The notes beneath the pieces were generated by a model, which saw only the letters and a program-made list of their open reading frames with translations, made no database searches and was not told the origin of the DNA. Shown one piece after another: positions 8,895-17,230 of a DNA stretch of 64,000 nucleotides. Origin of the DNA: Microbacterium sp. MAH-37. Lineage in GTDB: Bacteria; Actinomycetota; Actinomycetes; Actinomycetales; Microbacteriaceae. The position numbers and the translations under genes were made by a program. The stretch covers positions 62,001 to 126,000 of the forward strand of contig NZ_WSEN01000003.1 of assembly GCF_009758255.1 (NCBI RefSeq). The letters are read 5' to 3'. Each line of letters begins with the position of its first letter. Position 1 is the stretch's first letter.

Positions 8895-9161
8895 TCAGCC
8901 CACCATCGACTCGTAGATCTCCTTGCACGTGGGGCAGATCGGGAACTTCTCCGGGTCACGGCCCGGGGTCCACTTCTTGCCGCACAGCGCCCGCACCGGT
9001 TTGCCGGTGATGGCGGACTCGAGGATCTTCTCCTTCTTCACGTAGTGCGAGAAGCGCTCATGGTCGCCCGGCTCGAAGTGCTCTTCCTTGAGGAGTTCCT
9101 CGAGTTCGCGATCAAGCGTTGCCACGCCGCCCTGATCGGGGCTGTCCAGCGGAGTACTCAT
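8895..9161 (-). CDS. DUF3039 domain protein
   Basis: An 88-residue soluble protein of the actinobacterial DUF3039 family; its function is unknown. An acidic N-terminal helix (TLDRELEELLKEEHF) precedes a small module with RALCGKKWTPGRDPEKFPIC and CPTCKEIY. Three Cys in a Cys-x(n)-CxxC pattern suggest a small zinc or metal-binding fold. The ATG at 9161 has a TAGAAT hexamer 7 bases upstream. It converges on pncB and does not overlap it. Confidence 0.85.
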   Translation of the reverse strand: MSTPLDSPDQGGVATLDRELEELLKEEHFEPGDHERFSHYVKKEKILESAITGKPVRALCGKKWTPGRDPEKFPICPTCKEIYESMVG

Positions 9162-9174
9162 GACGGTGATTCTA
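9162..9174 (-). promoter_or_regulatory. leaderless -10 of the DUF3039 gene
   Basis: Minus-strand TAGAAT (9174-9169), 7 bases, then ATG. It is one of the best matches in the window to the leaderless pattern. Confidence 0.6.
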
Positions 9175-9210
9175 ATCGTCGTCGACGGCGCCAGGGCGCC
9201 CTCGTGACGA

Positions 9211-10776
9211 TCAGGTGGTCTCGGCGAACTCCATCAGACGCTCACCGCTGTGCTCGAAGATGCGCCCGCCCAGCGATACGCCGGCCGCGAGCGCCAGCAC
9301 GCCCACGATGATGCCGGTCCAGAACGTCGCCGGTCCGTGCTGGTCGCCCTCCAGCAGCGTGAGCACGAAGAGCCAGCCCGCCGGGACGGTGAGCACCAGC
9401 GCGGCGAGCAGTGAGAGCGCCGCGCCGTACGAACCGTAGGACGCGGAGCGCTGCGGCTGCTGGAACGGGCTGTCACCCGGGCGCGACACCGCGTACGGCG
9501 CGATGACCGACGAGAGGCTCGACATTCCCAGCGCGCTCAGGAACAGGCATGCCACGACCCCGGTGAACGGCATCAGCAGCGACCAATCCCCCACGACGGC
9601 GAGCGTGATCGACACGGCGACGGCGAGCAGCGGCAGTGCGAGCAGCACCATCGGAACCAGGCGTCCGAGCCGGTCGGCCACGCCCTTCATGCCGCTGGCG
9701 ATGTGCACCCAGATCGCGGTCGAGTCGTATGCGACGTCGTTGTGCGGCAGCCAGCCGAGGAACAGTGCGATCAGCGGCGCCGGTATCAACGCGGCGATCG
9801 CGATCGGCACGCCGGCGACGACCAGCGGCAGCACGGTGAGGATGCCGGCGATCGGCACCACGATGACGTTCACGATGTAGCGACGGTCGCGCAGCCAGTA
9901 GACCAGGCTGCGTGCGGCGACCGCTCCGAAGGCGTTCGACGGCAGTACGGCGAACCAGCCCAGCCCGGAGCGCTCGCGCGCTGCCACCGGGCGCTCCACG
10001 GTGGTCAGCAGCCGGCGCACGAGCCACGCCCACAGCACGGCGGCCCCGACTGCTGTGAGGACGCCGACGACCGCGCTCAGCCACGCAGCGGCCGTGTCTC
10101 CGCCGGCGACGGAGAACAGGAACCCCTGCGCGGCGCCGAGGGGGGTCACGCCGATGATGGAGGTGGCTGTGGCGACGGCGGCCGGCACCGCGCCGTCCCA
10201 CGCCATCGAGGCGAAGAACACGGCGACCGGGAACGCGATGACGATCAGCGCGAGCGCGAACAGGGCTGTCAGCTCACGCGAGCGACGCTCCGGGAGGAGC
10301 AGCGCGCTCACGGCCATCCCGATCCGAGCGGCGACGATGGTCACCGCGACGCCGAGGAGGGTGCAGAGCGCGGCGACCGGCCAGGGCGCACCGAAGCCGA
10401 CGCCCACGATCGTCACGCAGACGCCGACGGCGATCAGCGCGGCACTCGGGATGCTGATCACCGACGCCAGGGCCAGCATCCACGGCATCCGCCGCTCGTC
10501 GACGCCGAACACCGCGAACTTCCGCGGATCGAGCTGGTCGCTGGTGCCGATCAGCACCGGCCCCAGCAGGAACGCGAGGAAGACGGCGGCGCCGCCCAGG
10601 ACGATCACCGAGCGCGCGGTCTCCAGCGTGCCGTCGCTGAGGCTGAGCACCGCGACGCAGGTCGCGACCGTCAGCGCGGCGACCACCAGCAGACCGAGGA
10701 CCGTGCGCACCGGACGACCGGTGCGCACCGATCCCGCCAGGAGCGCGAGCCTCAGGCGGAGAACGTGTGCAACCAC
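9211..10776 (-). CDS. ABC exporter membrane subunit, about 12 transmembrane segments
   Basis: A 521-residue polytopic membrane protein with about twelve hydrophobic spans, such as LLVVAALTVATCVAVLSL near the N-terminus and TFWTGIIVGVLALAAGVSLG near the C-terminus. The start is a GTG at 10776 inside the end of the ATPase gene, with a strong GGAGGGG five bases upstream, so the two genes are translationally coupled. The partner ATPase is of the ABC-2/YbhF type, so this should be the permease of the same exporter. I do not recognise a substrate family, and the sequence does not reveal the cargo. Confidence 0.8.
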   Translation of the reverse strand: MVAHVLRLRLALLAGSVRTGRPVRTVLGLLVVAALTVATCVAVLSLSDGTLETARSVIVLGGAAVFLAFLLGPVLIGTSDQLDPRKFAVFGVDERRMPWMLALASVISIPSAALIAVGVCVTIVGVGFGAPWPVAALCTLLGVAVTIVAARIGMAVSALLLPERRSRELTALFALALIVIAFPVAVFFASMAWDGAVPAAVATATSIIGVTPLGAAQGFLFSVAGGDTAAAWLSAVVGVLTAVGAAVLWAWLVRRLLTTVERPVAARERSGLGWFAVLPSNAFGAVAARSLVYWLRDRRYIVNVIVVPIAGILTVLPLVVAGVPIAIAALIPAPLIALFLGWLPHNDVAYDSTAIWVHIASGMKGVADRLGRLVPMVLLALPLLAVAVSITLAVVGDWSLLMPFTGVVACLFLSALGMSSLSSVIAPYAVSRPGDSPFQQPQRSASYGSYGAALSLLAALVLTVPAGWLFVLTLLEGDQHGPATFWTGIIVGVLALAAGVSLGGRIFEHSGERLMEFAETT

Positions 10777-12698
10777 TCGAGCCCCTCCACCTCGGCGTTT
10801 CCGCCGGACAGTTCGACGAAGCGCGCCTCCAGCGACTGTCCGCCCCGCACCTCGTCGATGGTGCCCTCGGCGAGCACCTCGCCGCCGACGATGACGGCGA
10901 CTCGCGAGCAGACCCGCTCGACGAGGTCCATGCCGTGGCTGGACAGGATCACGGTGCCGCCGTGGTCGACGTACGCGCGCAGGATGTCCAGGATGACGCC
11001 GGACGAGACCGGATCGACCGATTCGAAGGGCTCGTCGAGGACGAGGACGCGCGGCGAGTGGATCATCGCACCGGCGAGCATGACCTTCTTGGTCATTCCC
11101 GCAGAGTAGTCGGAGACCACGCGGCTCAGTGCCTCGGTCAGGTCGAAGGCCCGGGCGAGGTCGGCCGCGCGCTTCTCGATCACGCCGGAGTCGAGCCCCC
11201 GCAGCAGCCCGTAGTAGTAGAGCAGCTGGCGACCGGTCAGCCTGTCGAAGGTGCGCAGCCGGTCGGGCAGCACGCCGAGCGCGCGCTTCGCGGCGACCGG
11301 CTCGGCCTTCTGGTCGACGCCGCCGATGATGATGTTGCCGCCGTCCGGGCGCAGGAGGCCGGCGACCATGGACAGCGTGGTCGTCTTGCCCGCGCCGTTC
11401 GGACCGACGATCCCGTAGAAGGTGCCCGCGGGCACGGTCAGGTCGATCCCGTCGACCGCGCGCGTGTCGCCGAAGTGCTTGACCAGGCCGCGGATCATCA
11501 CGGCCGGCACGGCGTCCTCGTCCAGCGGTGCCGCGCGGGGCGCCTGCGGCACCTGCGCGGGTGCCGGCTCGGGGCACGGCTCGGCGGGTTCCGGCGCCGA
11601 TGCGACGGGCTCGGGTTCCCGCTCGGATACGGCGGACTCGGGCTCCGGCGCGAATGCGGCGGACTCGGGTTCCGGCGCGAATGCGGCGGACTCGGGTTCC
11701 GGCGCGACCGCGACCGTGACGGCCTCCGCGGGGACGACGACGGTGTCGTCCCGCGGCGGCGCCTCGGTCTGCGGAGTCTCTTCGGTCACGATGACCTCCT
11801 TCACAGCGGGTTCCCCAGGACCCGTCGTCGCGGCATCTGCAGCCACAGTCTCCACCACACCGGCCGCCGCGGCTACTGCTGCGATCTTCGCGGCGGGGCG
11901 TGTCGTCGCCCCGGACTCCGCGGGGATGTCCGCGGATGCCGCCGCCGCTGTCTCAGCGGCGGTCGCCTTCGCCGCAGTCGTCTTCGCGGGAGACTTCTTC
12001 GCCGGAGCCTTCTTGGCCGCCGTCGCGCCGGCCGCCGCGGCCCCCTTGGCCGTGGTGCTCCTGGCGGTGGACGTCTTCGTCGCAGGCTTCTTGGCCGCTG
12101 TCGCAGACTTCGCCGCAGTCGCCTTCGAGCCGGCCGTCGCCTTCGCCGCAGTCGTCTTCGAGCCGGCCGCCGCCTTCGCCGCAGTCGTCTTCGAGCCGGC
12201 AGTCGTCTTCGCGGCCGTCGCGGCAGTGGACTTCCTCGCAGCCGTCTTCCGCACTGCGGGCGTCTTCGCGCTCGTCGCCGTCGACTCCTCATCGCGGGAG
12301 GCGGCCGCCGTCCGGGCCGCAGCGGTCTTCTTCGCCGCTGCCTGAGCCGCGGTCGTCTTCGCCGCGGACTTCGCCGCGGTCGTGCGCGCCGCCGCGGTCT
12401 TCGCCGCCGCGGTCTTGGCGGCGGCCGCCGTCGAGGTCTTCTTCGCCGCCGCCGTCTTCGCCGCGGCCGTCGTACGCGCCGCGCTCTTGACGGCCGCCGT
12501 CTTCGCCGCGGCCTGCTGCGCGGCATCCTTCTTCGCCGCCGCCGTCTCTGCAGACGTCGCCTTCTTCGCGGGCGTGGCCTTCCTCGTCGTGGTCGTCTTC
12601 CTCGCCGTCCCGGTCTTCTTCCCTGACGCCGGGGCATCCTCCGACGCAGCTGGGGCCTTCACAGGGTCGTCTCCGGGAGAGGGGGAAGAAGCAGTCAC
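10752..12698 (-). CDS. ABC transporter ATPase with ~396-residue Ala/Lys and Pro/Glu-rich N-terminal tail
   Basis: A 648-residue protein. Residues 397-648 are a complete ATPase domain: Walker A GPNGAGKT (about 432-439), signature YSAGMTKK in place of LSGGQ, Walker B VLVLDEP (about 551-557), and the H-loop in SSHGMD. Residues 17-265 are almost only Ala, Lys, Thr and Ser (AAAKTAAAK-type repeats, like histone H1 or HupB tails), and about 266-396 are Pro/Glu/Ala-rich with APEPESAAF repeated. Lys codons are AAG throughout and third positions are G or C, so the tail is real coding sequence. The GTG at 12698 lacks a ribosome site but has TAGCGT 7 bases upstream. An internal ATG at about residue 401 has no good ribosome site. 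Confidence 0.85.
   Translation of the reverse strand: MTASSPSPGDDPVKAPAASEDAPASGKKTGTARKTTTTRKATPAKKATSAETAAAKKDAAQQAAAKTAAVKSAARTTAAAKTAAAKKTSTAAAAKTAAAKTAAARTTAAKSAAKTTAAQAAAKKTAAARTAAASRDEESTATSAKTPAVRKTAARKSTAATAAKTTAGSKTTAAKAAAGSKTTAAKATAGSKATAAKSATAAKKPATKTSTARSTTAKGAAAAGATAAKKAPAKKSPAKTTAAKATAAETAAAASADIPAESGATTRPAAKIAAVAAAAGVVETVAADAATTGPGEPAVKEVIVTEETPQTEAPPRDDTVVVPAEAVTVAVAPEPESAAFAPEPESAAFAPEPESAVSEREPEPVASAPEPAEPCPEPAPAQVPQAPRAAPLDEDAVPAVMIRGLVKHFGDTRAVDGIDLTVPAGTFYGIVGPNGAGKTTTLSMVAGLLRPDGGNIIIGGVDQKAEPVAAKRALGVLPDRLRTFDRLTGRQLLYYYGLLRGLDSGVIEKRAADLARAFDLTEALSRVVSDYSAGMTKKVMLAGAMIHSPRVLVLDEPFESVDPVSSGVILDILRAYVDHGGTVILSSHGMDLVERVCSRVAVIVGGEVLAEGTIDEVRGGQSLEARFVELSGGNAEVEGLEWLHTFSA
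11637..11717 (-). repeat. 27-bp tandem repeat, three copies, encoding APEPESAAF-type units
   Basis: Copies at 11637-11663, 11664-11690 and 11691-11717. The first two differ at one base; the third diverges toward its end. The unit keeps frame (9 residues) within the Pro/Glu-rich part of the ATPase tail, so length change by slippage would not shift frame. Confidence 0.85.
12124..12222 (-). repeat. 33-bp tandem repeat, three copies, in the Ala/Lys tail
   Basis: Copies begin at 12124, 12157 and 12190 (each TTCGAGCCGG on the plus strand). They encode 11-residue AGSKTTAAKA-like units. The third copy is partly diverged. The repeat is in frame and lies in the histone-like part of the ABC ATPase. Confidence 0.85.
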
Positions 12699-12711
12699 AT
12701 CTATTACGCTA
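12699..12711 (-). promoter_or_regulatory. leaderless -10 of the tailed ABC ATPase
   Basis: Minus-strand TAGCGT (12711-12706), 7 bases, then GTG at 12698. It supports the long form of the protein. The rest of the divergent gap to 12922 shows no gene. Confidence 0.5.
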
Positions 12712-12922
12712 TCAACCGACCTCGTGCTTTCCGGGGTCCGCGAACTGCGGTATTTCGCGCCATGACCGATCCTGAGTGTCCGGTGTGTACTCGATCACGA
12801 AACGGCAACGCCGACTCCCTGGCCCGGGGCTCTCCCAGGGCGTTTCGCTAACATGTGATCGGCACGAAGAGGTGTCCCGTCGATGAATCGACAGTGAACA
12901 CAGATACTTTTTAGGAGCATTC

Positions 12923-13615
12923 GTGACTCTTCAGACCGTCATCCTGGCCGCAGGCATGGGCTCGCGCCTCGGGCGTGCCCTCCCCAAGCCGCTCACCGAG
13001 CTGCACGACGGCCGCACCATCATGCAGCAGCAGCACGAGAACATCCGTGCCGCCTTCGGTGGCGACGCCAGGATCACCACCGTCGTGGGCTACCGCGCCG
13101 AGACGATCATCGAGTCCTTCCCCGACGTCAACTACGTGCACAACGAGCGCTACGACGTCACCAACACGTCGAAGAGCCTGCTGCGCGCACTCAGCGTCAC
13201 CGGCCGCGGCGGCGTGCTCTGGATGAACGGCGACGTCGTCTTCGACCCGCGCATCCTGGGCCGCGCGATCGAGCTCATCGAGCGCGACCAGTCGTTCGTC
13301 ACCGTGAACACGTCCAAGGTCAGCGATGAAGAGGTGAAGTACACCGTCACCTCCGAGGGCTTCATCAACGAGCTGTCCAAGACCGTCAAGGGCGGTCTCG
13401 GCGAGGCGGTCGGCATCAACTACATCTCCTCCACGCACAAGAAGGCGTTCATGCGCCAGCTCCAGCGAGTCGAGGACCAGGACTACTTCGAGCGCGGCCT
13501 CGAGCTGGCGATCGCCGAGGACGGCGTGCTCATCGAGCCGATGGATGTGTCCGACCTGTACGCGGTCGAGATCGACTTCGCCGAGGACCTCGAGCGGGCG
13601 AACCTGTTCGTCTGA
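12923..13615 (+). CDS. sugar-phosphate nucleotidyltransferase (LicC-like)
   Basis: A 230-residue cytoplasmic nucleotidyltransferase with the signature LAAGMGSRLGRALPKPLTEL at the N-terminus and WMNGDVVFDP as the metal-binding region. The family activates phosphocholine or sugar phosphates with CTP, UTP or GTP for cell-envelope glycopolymers. Which nucleotide and substrate are used here cannot be read from the sequence. The GTG at 12923 follows AGGAGCATTC, a good ribosome site. A perfect 14-bp terminator follows, so it is a single-gene unit. Confidence 0.85.
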   Translation: MTLQTVILAAGMGSRLGRALPKPLTELHDGRTIMQQQHENIRAAFGGDARITTVVGYRAETIIESFPDVNYVHNERYDVTNTSKSLLRALSVTGRGGVLWMNGDVVFDPRILGRAIELIERDQSFVTVNTSKVSDEEVKYTVTSEGFINELSKTVKGGLGEAVGINYISSTHKKAFMRQLQRVEDQDYFERGLELAIAEDGVLIEPMDVSDLYAVEIDFAEDLERANLFV

Positions 13616-13628
13616 CTCCGCTTCCTTC

Positions 13629-13660
13629 GAAAGCCCGGCCCCTCGTGGGGCCGGGCTTTC
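13629..13660 (+). terminator. intrinsic terminator after the nucleotidyltransferase gene
   Basis: Perfect 14-bp stem, GAAAGCCCGGCCCC against its complement, with loop TCGT (13643-13646). The A and T at the stem base provide the T-tract. Confidence 0.9.
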
Positions 13661-13683
13661 GGCTTTCTCGCGGCGTGATTCCA

Positions 13684-13695
13684 TAGGATCGGCGC
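13684..13695 (+). promoter_or_regulatory. leaderless -10 of the gene at 13696
   Basis: TAGGAT (13684-13689), 6 bases, then ATG at 13696. No ribosome site is present. Confidence 0.6.
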
Positions 13696-14655
13696 ATGCG
13701 CGAGAAGGTGCACAAGATCCATTCGCTCCCCGCGGACTCCGCCTGGGACACCGGCCTGCCGCCGGCGGGCTCTGACGAGCATCCGTTCGTGATTCGCGGC
13801 GTCGACCGGGTGCTCGCGGTGCAGCGTCCGCTGGTGATCGCCCACATCCGCAGCATCCGCCTGCGCAGCCCGAACGCGACGCCGGCCGAGATCGTGCGCA
13901 TCCTCGAGCTGCGCTATCTCGCCGCCGTGACCGCGGGCGGCGCGGCCGTCGGCGCGACGGCTGTGGTTCCCGGCATCGGTACCGGCGTGACACTCACCCT
14001 GTCGGGGGTCGAGACACTGGGCTTCGTGGAGTCGACCGCGTTGTTCGCGCAGTCGGTGGCCGAGGTGCACGGCATCCCGATCGAGAATCCCGACCGTGCA
14101 CGCGCACTGGTGATGACGCTCATGCTCGGCAAGGAGGGCGTCGACCTGGTCTCTCAGCTGGCGAAGCAGGCGGTCGGCAAGGGCGGCACGCGCTCGGCGT
14201 ACTGGGGTGAGCTGGTGACGAAGTCCCTGCCGCGGGCGGCGGTCGGGCCGCTCGTCGATCGGCTCAAGGGCATGTTCATCAAGCAGTTCGCCGTCAACGG
14301 CAGTGCGTCGTTCCTGGGCAAGGCGCTGCCGTTCGGCATCGGCGCAGCGATCGGCGGCGCCGGCAACCATGTCCTCGGCCGGCGCGTACTGACCGCGTCA
14401 CGGAAGGCCTTCGGCCAGGCGCCGTCGGAGCTTCCCGCCGAGCTGGAACCGGTGCCCGGCGCACAGCGACTGGAGCTGCGGATGCTGCACGGCGCGCGTC
14501 TCGTCGGCGCTGCCGCCGCGAGCGCGGCGGGCACCGCCGTGCGCGGAGTGGGCTGGGCCGGGCGCAAGGTGACGGATGCAGTGCGTCGCCGGCCCGCACT
14601 GGACGTGGGAGACGCGGAGACGGATCCCGAGATCCTCTCCACAGCAGACGAATAG
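13696..14655 (+). CDS. conserved actinobacterial protein, EcsC-like, function unknown
   Basis: A 319-residue protein. Hydrophobic Gly/Ala-rich stretches (YLAAVTAGGAAVGATAVV, GKALPFGIGAAIGGAGNHVLG) suggest membrane association, broken by polar regions including IHSLPADSAWDTGLPPAG at the start. The arrangement resembles EcsC-type proteins, but I see no defining motif and do not assign a function. The ATG at 13696 is set by the TAGGAT hexamer 6 bases before it. It is followed by a second unknown gene with its own leaderless promoter. Confidence 0.7.
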   Translation: MREKVHKIHSLPADSAWDTGLPPAGSDEHPFVIRGVDRVLAVQRPLVIAHIRSIRLRSPNATPAEIVRILELRYLAAVTAGGAAVGATAVVPGIGTGVTLTLSGVETLGFVESTALFAQSVAEVHGIPIENPDRARALVMTLMLGKEGVDLVSQLAKQAVGKGGTRSAYWGELVTKSLPRAAVGPLVDRLKGMFIKQFAVNGSASFLGKALPFGIGAAIGGAGNHVLGRRVLTASRKAFGQAPSELPAELEPVPGAQRLELRMLHGARLVGAAAASAAGTAVRGVGWAGRKVTDAVRRRPALDVGDAETDPEILSTADE

Positions 14656-14721
14656 CAGGCGCTCCTGCACAGGCCCGGCACCGGATGCCCATGAGCCGGC
14701 AACCCTGTCCGCAGCCGTTCC

Positions 14722-14733
14722 TAGCGTGGCGGC
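14722..14733 (+). promoter_or_regulatory. leaderless -10 of the gene at 14734
   Basis: TAGCGT (14722-14727), 6 bases, then ATG at 14734. Confidence 0.6.
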
Positions 14734-15036
14734 ATGACTCTCGGACTCCCCCAGCTCCCGCCATCCGTCCCTGCCTACCGCGTGCCCTGGCGTGTCCTGC
14801 GGGACGAGCGCGCGCACCCGGTCGTCGTCAACGGCGGCGACGAGCCGGTCGACTTCGTGCGGGTGTTCCACGACGTTCCGGCCACCGGCATCGTCACCGA
14901 TCTGTGGGGTCAGGTGCTGCCGGCCGAGAGGCTCGAGCTGTGCCTGTGCGCTGCCGATCTGGACGACGTCGTGGTCACGCTGGCGTGGTTCCGCCCGGAC
15001 GACGGTCTGGAGTACGTCTGGCGGTTCGTGGTGTGA
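14734..15036 (+). CDS. small hypothetical protein, beta-rich
   Basis: A 100-residue soluble protein not recognised as any family. Alternating hydrophobic residues (HPVVVNGGDEPVDFVRVFH, LDDVVVTLAWFRPDDGLEYV) suggest a small beta-sandwich. There is no signal peptide or metal motif except a CLC pair near residue 70. It has its own TAGCGT element, and its codon use matches neighbouring genes, so it is likely real. It lies just upstream of the acyl-CoA carboxylase beta gene. Confidence 0.65.
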   Translation: MTLGLPQLPPSVPAYRVPWRVLRDERAHPVVVNGGDEPVDFVRVFHDVPATGIVTDLWGQVLPAERLELCLCAADLDDVVVTLAWFRPDDGLEYVWRFVV

Positions 15037-15143
15037 CGGCGGCAACTGGACCCCGAAGAACTGGCCGAGCAGGAGAACCGATCAGCCAAAGGATCGGCGA
15101 ATCCGTTGTGGCGAGCATCCAACGGCGCCCCGGCGCCCGGCAC

Positions 15144-15155
15144 TAGTGTGGAAAC
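15144..15155 (+). promoter_or_regulatory. leaderless -10 of accD5
   Basis: TAGTGT (15144-15149), 6 bases, then GTG at 15156. No ribosome site. Confidence 0.6.
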
Positions 15156-16745
15156 GTGACGGACACGCCTGACCTCTCGACGACCGCAGCCAAGATCGCG
15201 GACCTCCGCGCCCGCTACACCGAGGCCGTCGTCGACCCCGAGAAGAAAGCCCAGGAGAAGCAGCACGCCAAGGGCAAGATGACCGCCCGGGAACGTATCG
15301 AGCTTCTCGTCGACCCCGGCAGCTTCGTCGAGTTCGACGAGTACGTCCGGCATCGCACCACCGCCTTCGGCATGGACCGCAACCGCCCGTATGGCGACTC
15401 CGTCGTCACCGGCATCGGCACCATCCACGGACGCACCGTCGCCGTCTACTCACAGGACTTCACCACCTTCGGCGGCTCGCTCGGCGAGGTCTCCGGCGAC
15501 AAGATCATCAAGATCATGGAGTTCGCCCTCACCAGCGGGATGCCGGTGATCGGCATCCTCGACTCGGGCGGCGCCCGCATCCAGGAGGGTGTGCTCGCGC
15601 TGTCGAAGTACGGCGAGATCTTCAAGATGAACACGCGCTCCTCAGGCGTCATCCCGCAGATCTCGATCATCATGGGCCCGGCCGCCGGCGGCGCCGTGTA
15701 CGGCCCCGCTCTCACCGACTTCGTCATCATGGTCGACAAGACCAGCCAGATGTTCGTCACCGGACCCGACGTGATCAAGACCGTCACCGGCGAGGACGTC
15801 GGCATGGAGGAGCTCGGCGGCGCGTACACGCACAACACCCGCTCCGGTGTCGCGCACTACCTCGCCGACGACGAGGACGACGCGATCGACTACGCCCGCA
15901 CGCTGCTCGGCTTCCTGCCGGACAACAACATGGCGGAGATCCCCGGCTACGACACGCCTTTCGAGTTCGAGACCACCGACTCCGACCGTGTGCTGAACAC
16001 GATCATCCCGGACTCCCCCAACCAGCCCTACGACATGCACACCGTCATCGAGCACATCGTCGACGACGGGGACTTCCTCGAGGTGCAGCCGCTGTTCGCC
16101 CCGAACATCCTCATCGGCTTCGGCCGCGTCGAGGGGCGCTCGGTGGGCATCATCGCCAACCAGCCGTCGCAGATGGCAGGAACCCTCAACATCGAGGCCG
16201 GCGAGAAGGCGAGCCGGTTCGTGCGCTTCTGCGACGCGTTCTCGATCCCGATCGTCACGCTCGTCGACGTTCCCGGCTATCTGCCGGGCACCGATCAGGA
16301 GTGGACCGGTGTGATCCGCCGCGGCGCGAAGCTCATCTACGCCTACGCCGAGGCGACCGTGCCGCTGGTGACCGTCATCCTGCGCAAGGCATACGGCGGT
16401 GCGTACATCGTGATGGGCTCGAAGCAGCTCGGCGCCGATGTCAACCTCGCCTGGCCGACCGCGGAGATCGCTGTGATGGGCGGCCAGGGCGCCGTCAACA
16501 TCCTGTACCGCGGTGAGATCAAGCGCGCTGAGGAGGCCGGAGAGGACGTCGCCGCCGTGCGCACGCGCCTCGCGAACGAGTACACGTACAGCGTGACCAG
16601 CCCGTTCCTCGCCGCCGAGCGCGGCGAGATCGACGGCATCATCGAGCCGGCGAACACCCGCGTGGCGATCGCGAAGTCCCTGCGCGCCCTCAAGGGCAAG
16701 CGGGCCGAGCTGCCGCCCAAGAAGCACGGGAACATCCCGCTGTGA
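15156..16745 (+). CDS. accD5: acyl-CoA carboxylase beta (carboxyltransferase) subunit
   Basis: A 529-residue carboxyltransferase that moves CO2 from carboxybiotin to acetyl- or propionyl-CoA, making malonyl- or methylmalonyl-CoA. Both crotonase-like halves are present: [17 protein letters not shown] with [18 protein letters not shown], and [18 protein letters not shown] with [16 protein letters not shown]. The Asp in position after the VPGYLPGT motif favours a propionyl/acyl-CoA type, but this is not decisive. The GTG start has a leaderless hexamer. It overlaps the small epsilon subunit gene in a GTGA quartet, and the biotin-carrying alpha subunit is 5.4 kb downstream. Confidence 0.93.
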   Translation: MTDTPDLSTTAAKIADLRARYTEAVVDPEKKAQEKQHAKGKMTARERIELLVDPGSFVEFDEYVRHRTTAFGMDRNRPYGDSVVTGIGTIHGRTVAVYSQDFTTFGGSLGEVSGDKIIKIMEFALTSGMPVIGILDSGGARIQEGVLALSKYGEIFKMNTRSSGVIPQISIIMGPAAGGAVYGPALTDFVIMVDKTSQMFVTGPDVIKTVTGEDVGMEELGGAYTHNTRSGVAHYLADDEDDAIDYARTLLGFLPDNNMAEIPGYDTPFEFETTDSDRVLNTIIPDSPNQPYDMHTVIEHIVDDGDFLEVQPLFAPNILIGFGRVEGRSVGIIANQPSQMAGTLNIEAGEKASRFVRFCDAFSIPIVTLVDVPGYLPGTDQEWTGVIRRGAKLIYAYAEATVPLVTVILRKAYGGAYIVMGSKQLGADVNLAWPTAEIAVMGGQGAVNILYRGEIKRAEEAGEDVAAVRTRLANEYTYSVTSPFLAAERGEIDGIIEPANTRVAIAKSLRALKGKRAELPPKKHGNIPL

Positions 16746-16969
16746 CCGAGCAGCCCGAGCAGAACGAGGTCCCGATCGTCGAGGTCGTGCGGGGCAACCC
16801 GACCGACGAGGAGCTCGCCGCGCTGGTCGCGATCGTCAGCGAGGCGTACACGTCCGAGGTCGCTGCGGCCGTCGCCGACGAGACCCGCGTCTCGGCGTGG
16901 ATGAGCACGCGTCGTCCGATGCGCACGCCGCTGCGCCGCGACATCCCCTGGGGCCGGTTCTCGGGCTGA
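16742..16969 (+). CDS. accE: acyl-CoA carboxylase epsilon subunit
   Basis: A 75-residue actinobacterial epsilon subunit that stabilises the alpha-beta carboxylase complex. [20 protein letters not shown] is the typical core, followed by a basic tail ([19 protein letters not shown]). The GTG start overlaps the beta-subunit stop, and a 14-bp hairpin begins at its stop codon. Confidence 0.88.
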   Translation: MTEQPEQNEVPIVEVVRGNPTDEELAALVAIVSEAYTSEVAAAVADETRVSAWMSTRRPMRTPLRRDIPWGRFSG

Positions 16970-17001
16970 TTTCTGGCGTTTCGACTCCGAAATGCCAGAA
17001 A
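16970..17001 (+). terminator. hairpin after the acc operon
   Basis: A 14-bp stem, TTTCTGGCGTTTCG against CGAAATGCCAGAAA with one G-T pair and loop ACTC, begins directly after the accE stop. There is no downstream T-tract, so termination may be partial. Confidence 0.6.
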
Positions 17002-17078
17002 AGGCGGGATTTGTCCCCCGAAATACCTACAGACAGCATGTTTCCTGCCCGGCAGACTGGATGCAACGCTTCGCGTTA

Positions 17079-17119
17079 GACGGTCTCCTTGTCCCAGGGT
17101 AGGCAAGCGAATCACCGTC
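17079..17119. other. unexplained nested inverted repeat in a 260-bp gap
   Basis: Between the two hairpins at 16970 and 17156 no gene is visible. GACGGT (17079-17084) pairs with ACCGTC (17114-17119), and CTTG/CAAG pairs inside it. Just downstream GTCC/GGAC and CGGAC/GTCCG can also pair. It could be a small structured RNA on either strand or chance in GC-rich DNA. It matches no riboswitch class I recognise. Confidence 0.3.
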
Positions 17120-17155
17120 CACATGCGGACAGTTTTCGGGTAACTCGTCCGCGTT

Positions 17156-17188
17156 GGCGAGGGGCGGGCGGCTTCGCCGCCCCTCGCC
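17156..17188 (+). terminator. intrinsic terminator
   Basis: A 12-bp stem, GGCGAGGGGCGG against CCGCCCCTCGCC with a 9-base loop, followed by CTTTCTCTTC. It sits between the acc operon and the convergent two-component cluster. Confidence 0.75.
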
Positions 17189-17230
17189 CTTTCTCTTCCC
17201 GAGACCGCAGGGTCTCCGGCTCCGGAGGGT

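Noticed and set aside
11637..12222. Possible CRISPR-like repeats
   Set aside because: Copies are contiguous without spacers and keep the reading frame, so they are coding tandem repeats.
10767..12626. Very long plus-strand open frame of 619 codons opposite the tailed ABC ATPase
   Set aside because: It mirrors the Ala/Lys tail and has no conserved motif; the minus frame carries a complete ATPase domain and correct third-position bias.
17079..17119. Riboswitch
   Set aside because: The repeats do not fit any class I recognise, and no downstream gene on a matching strand needs one; kept only as an unexplained structure.
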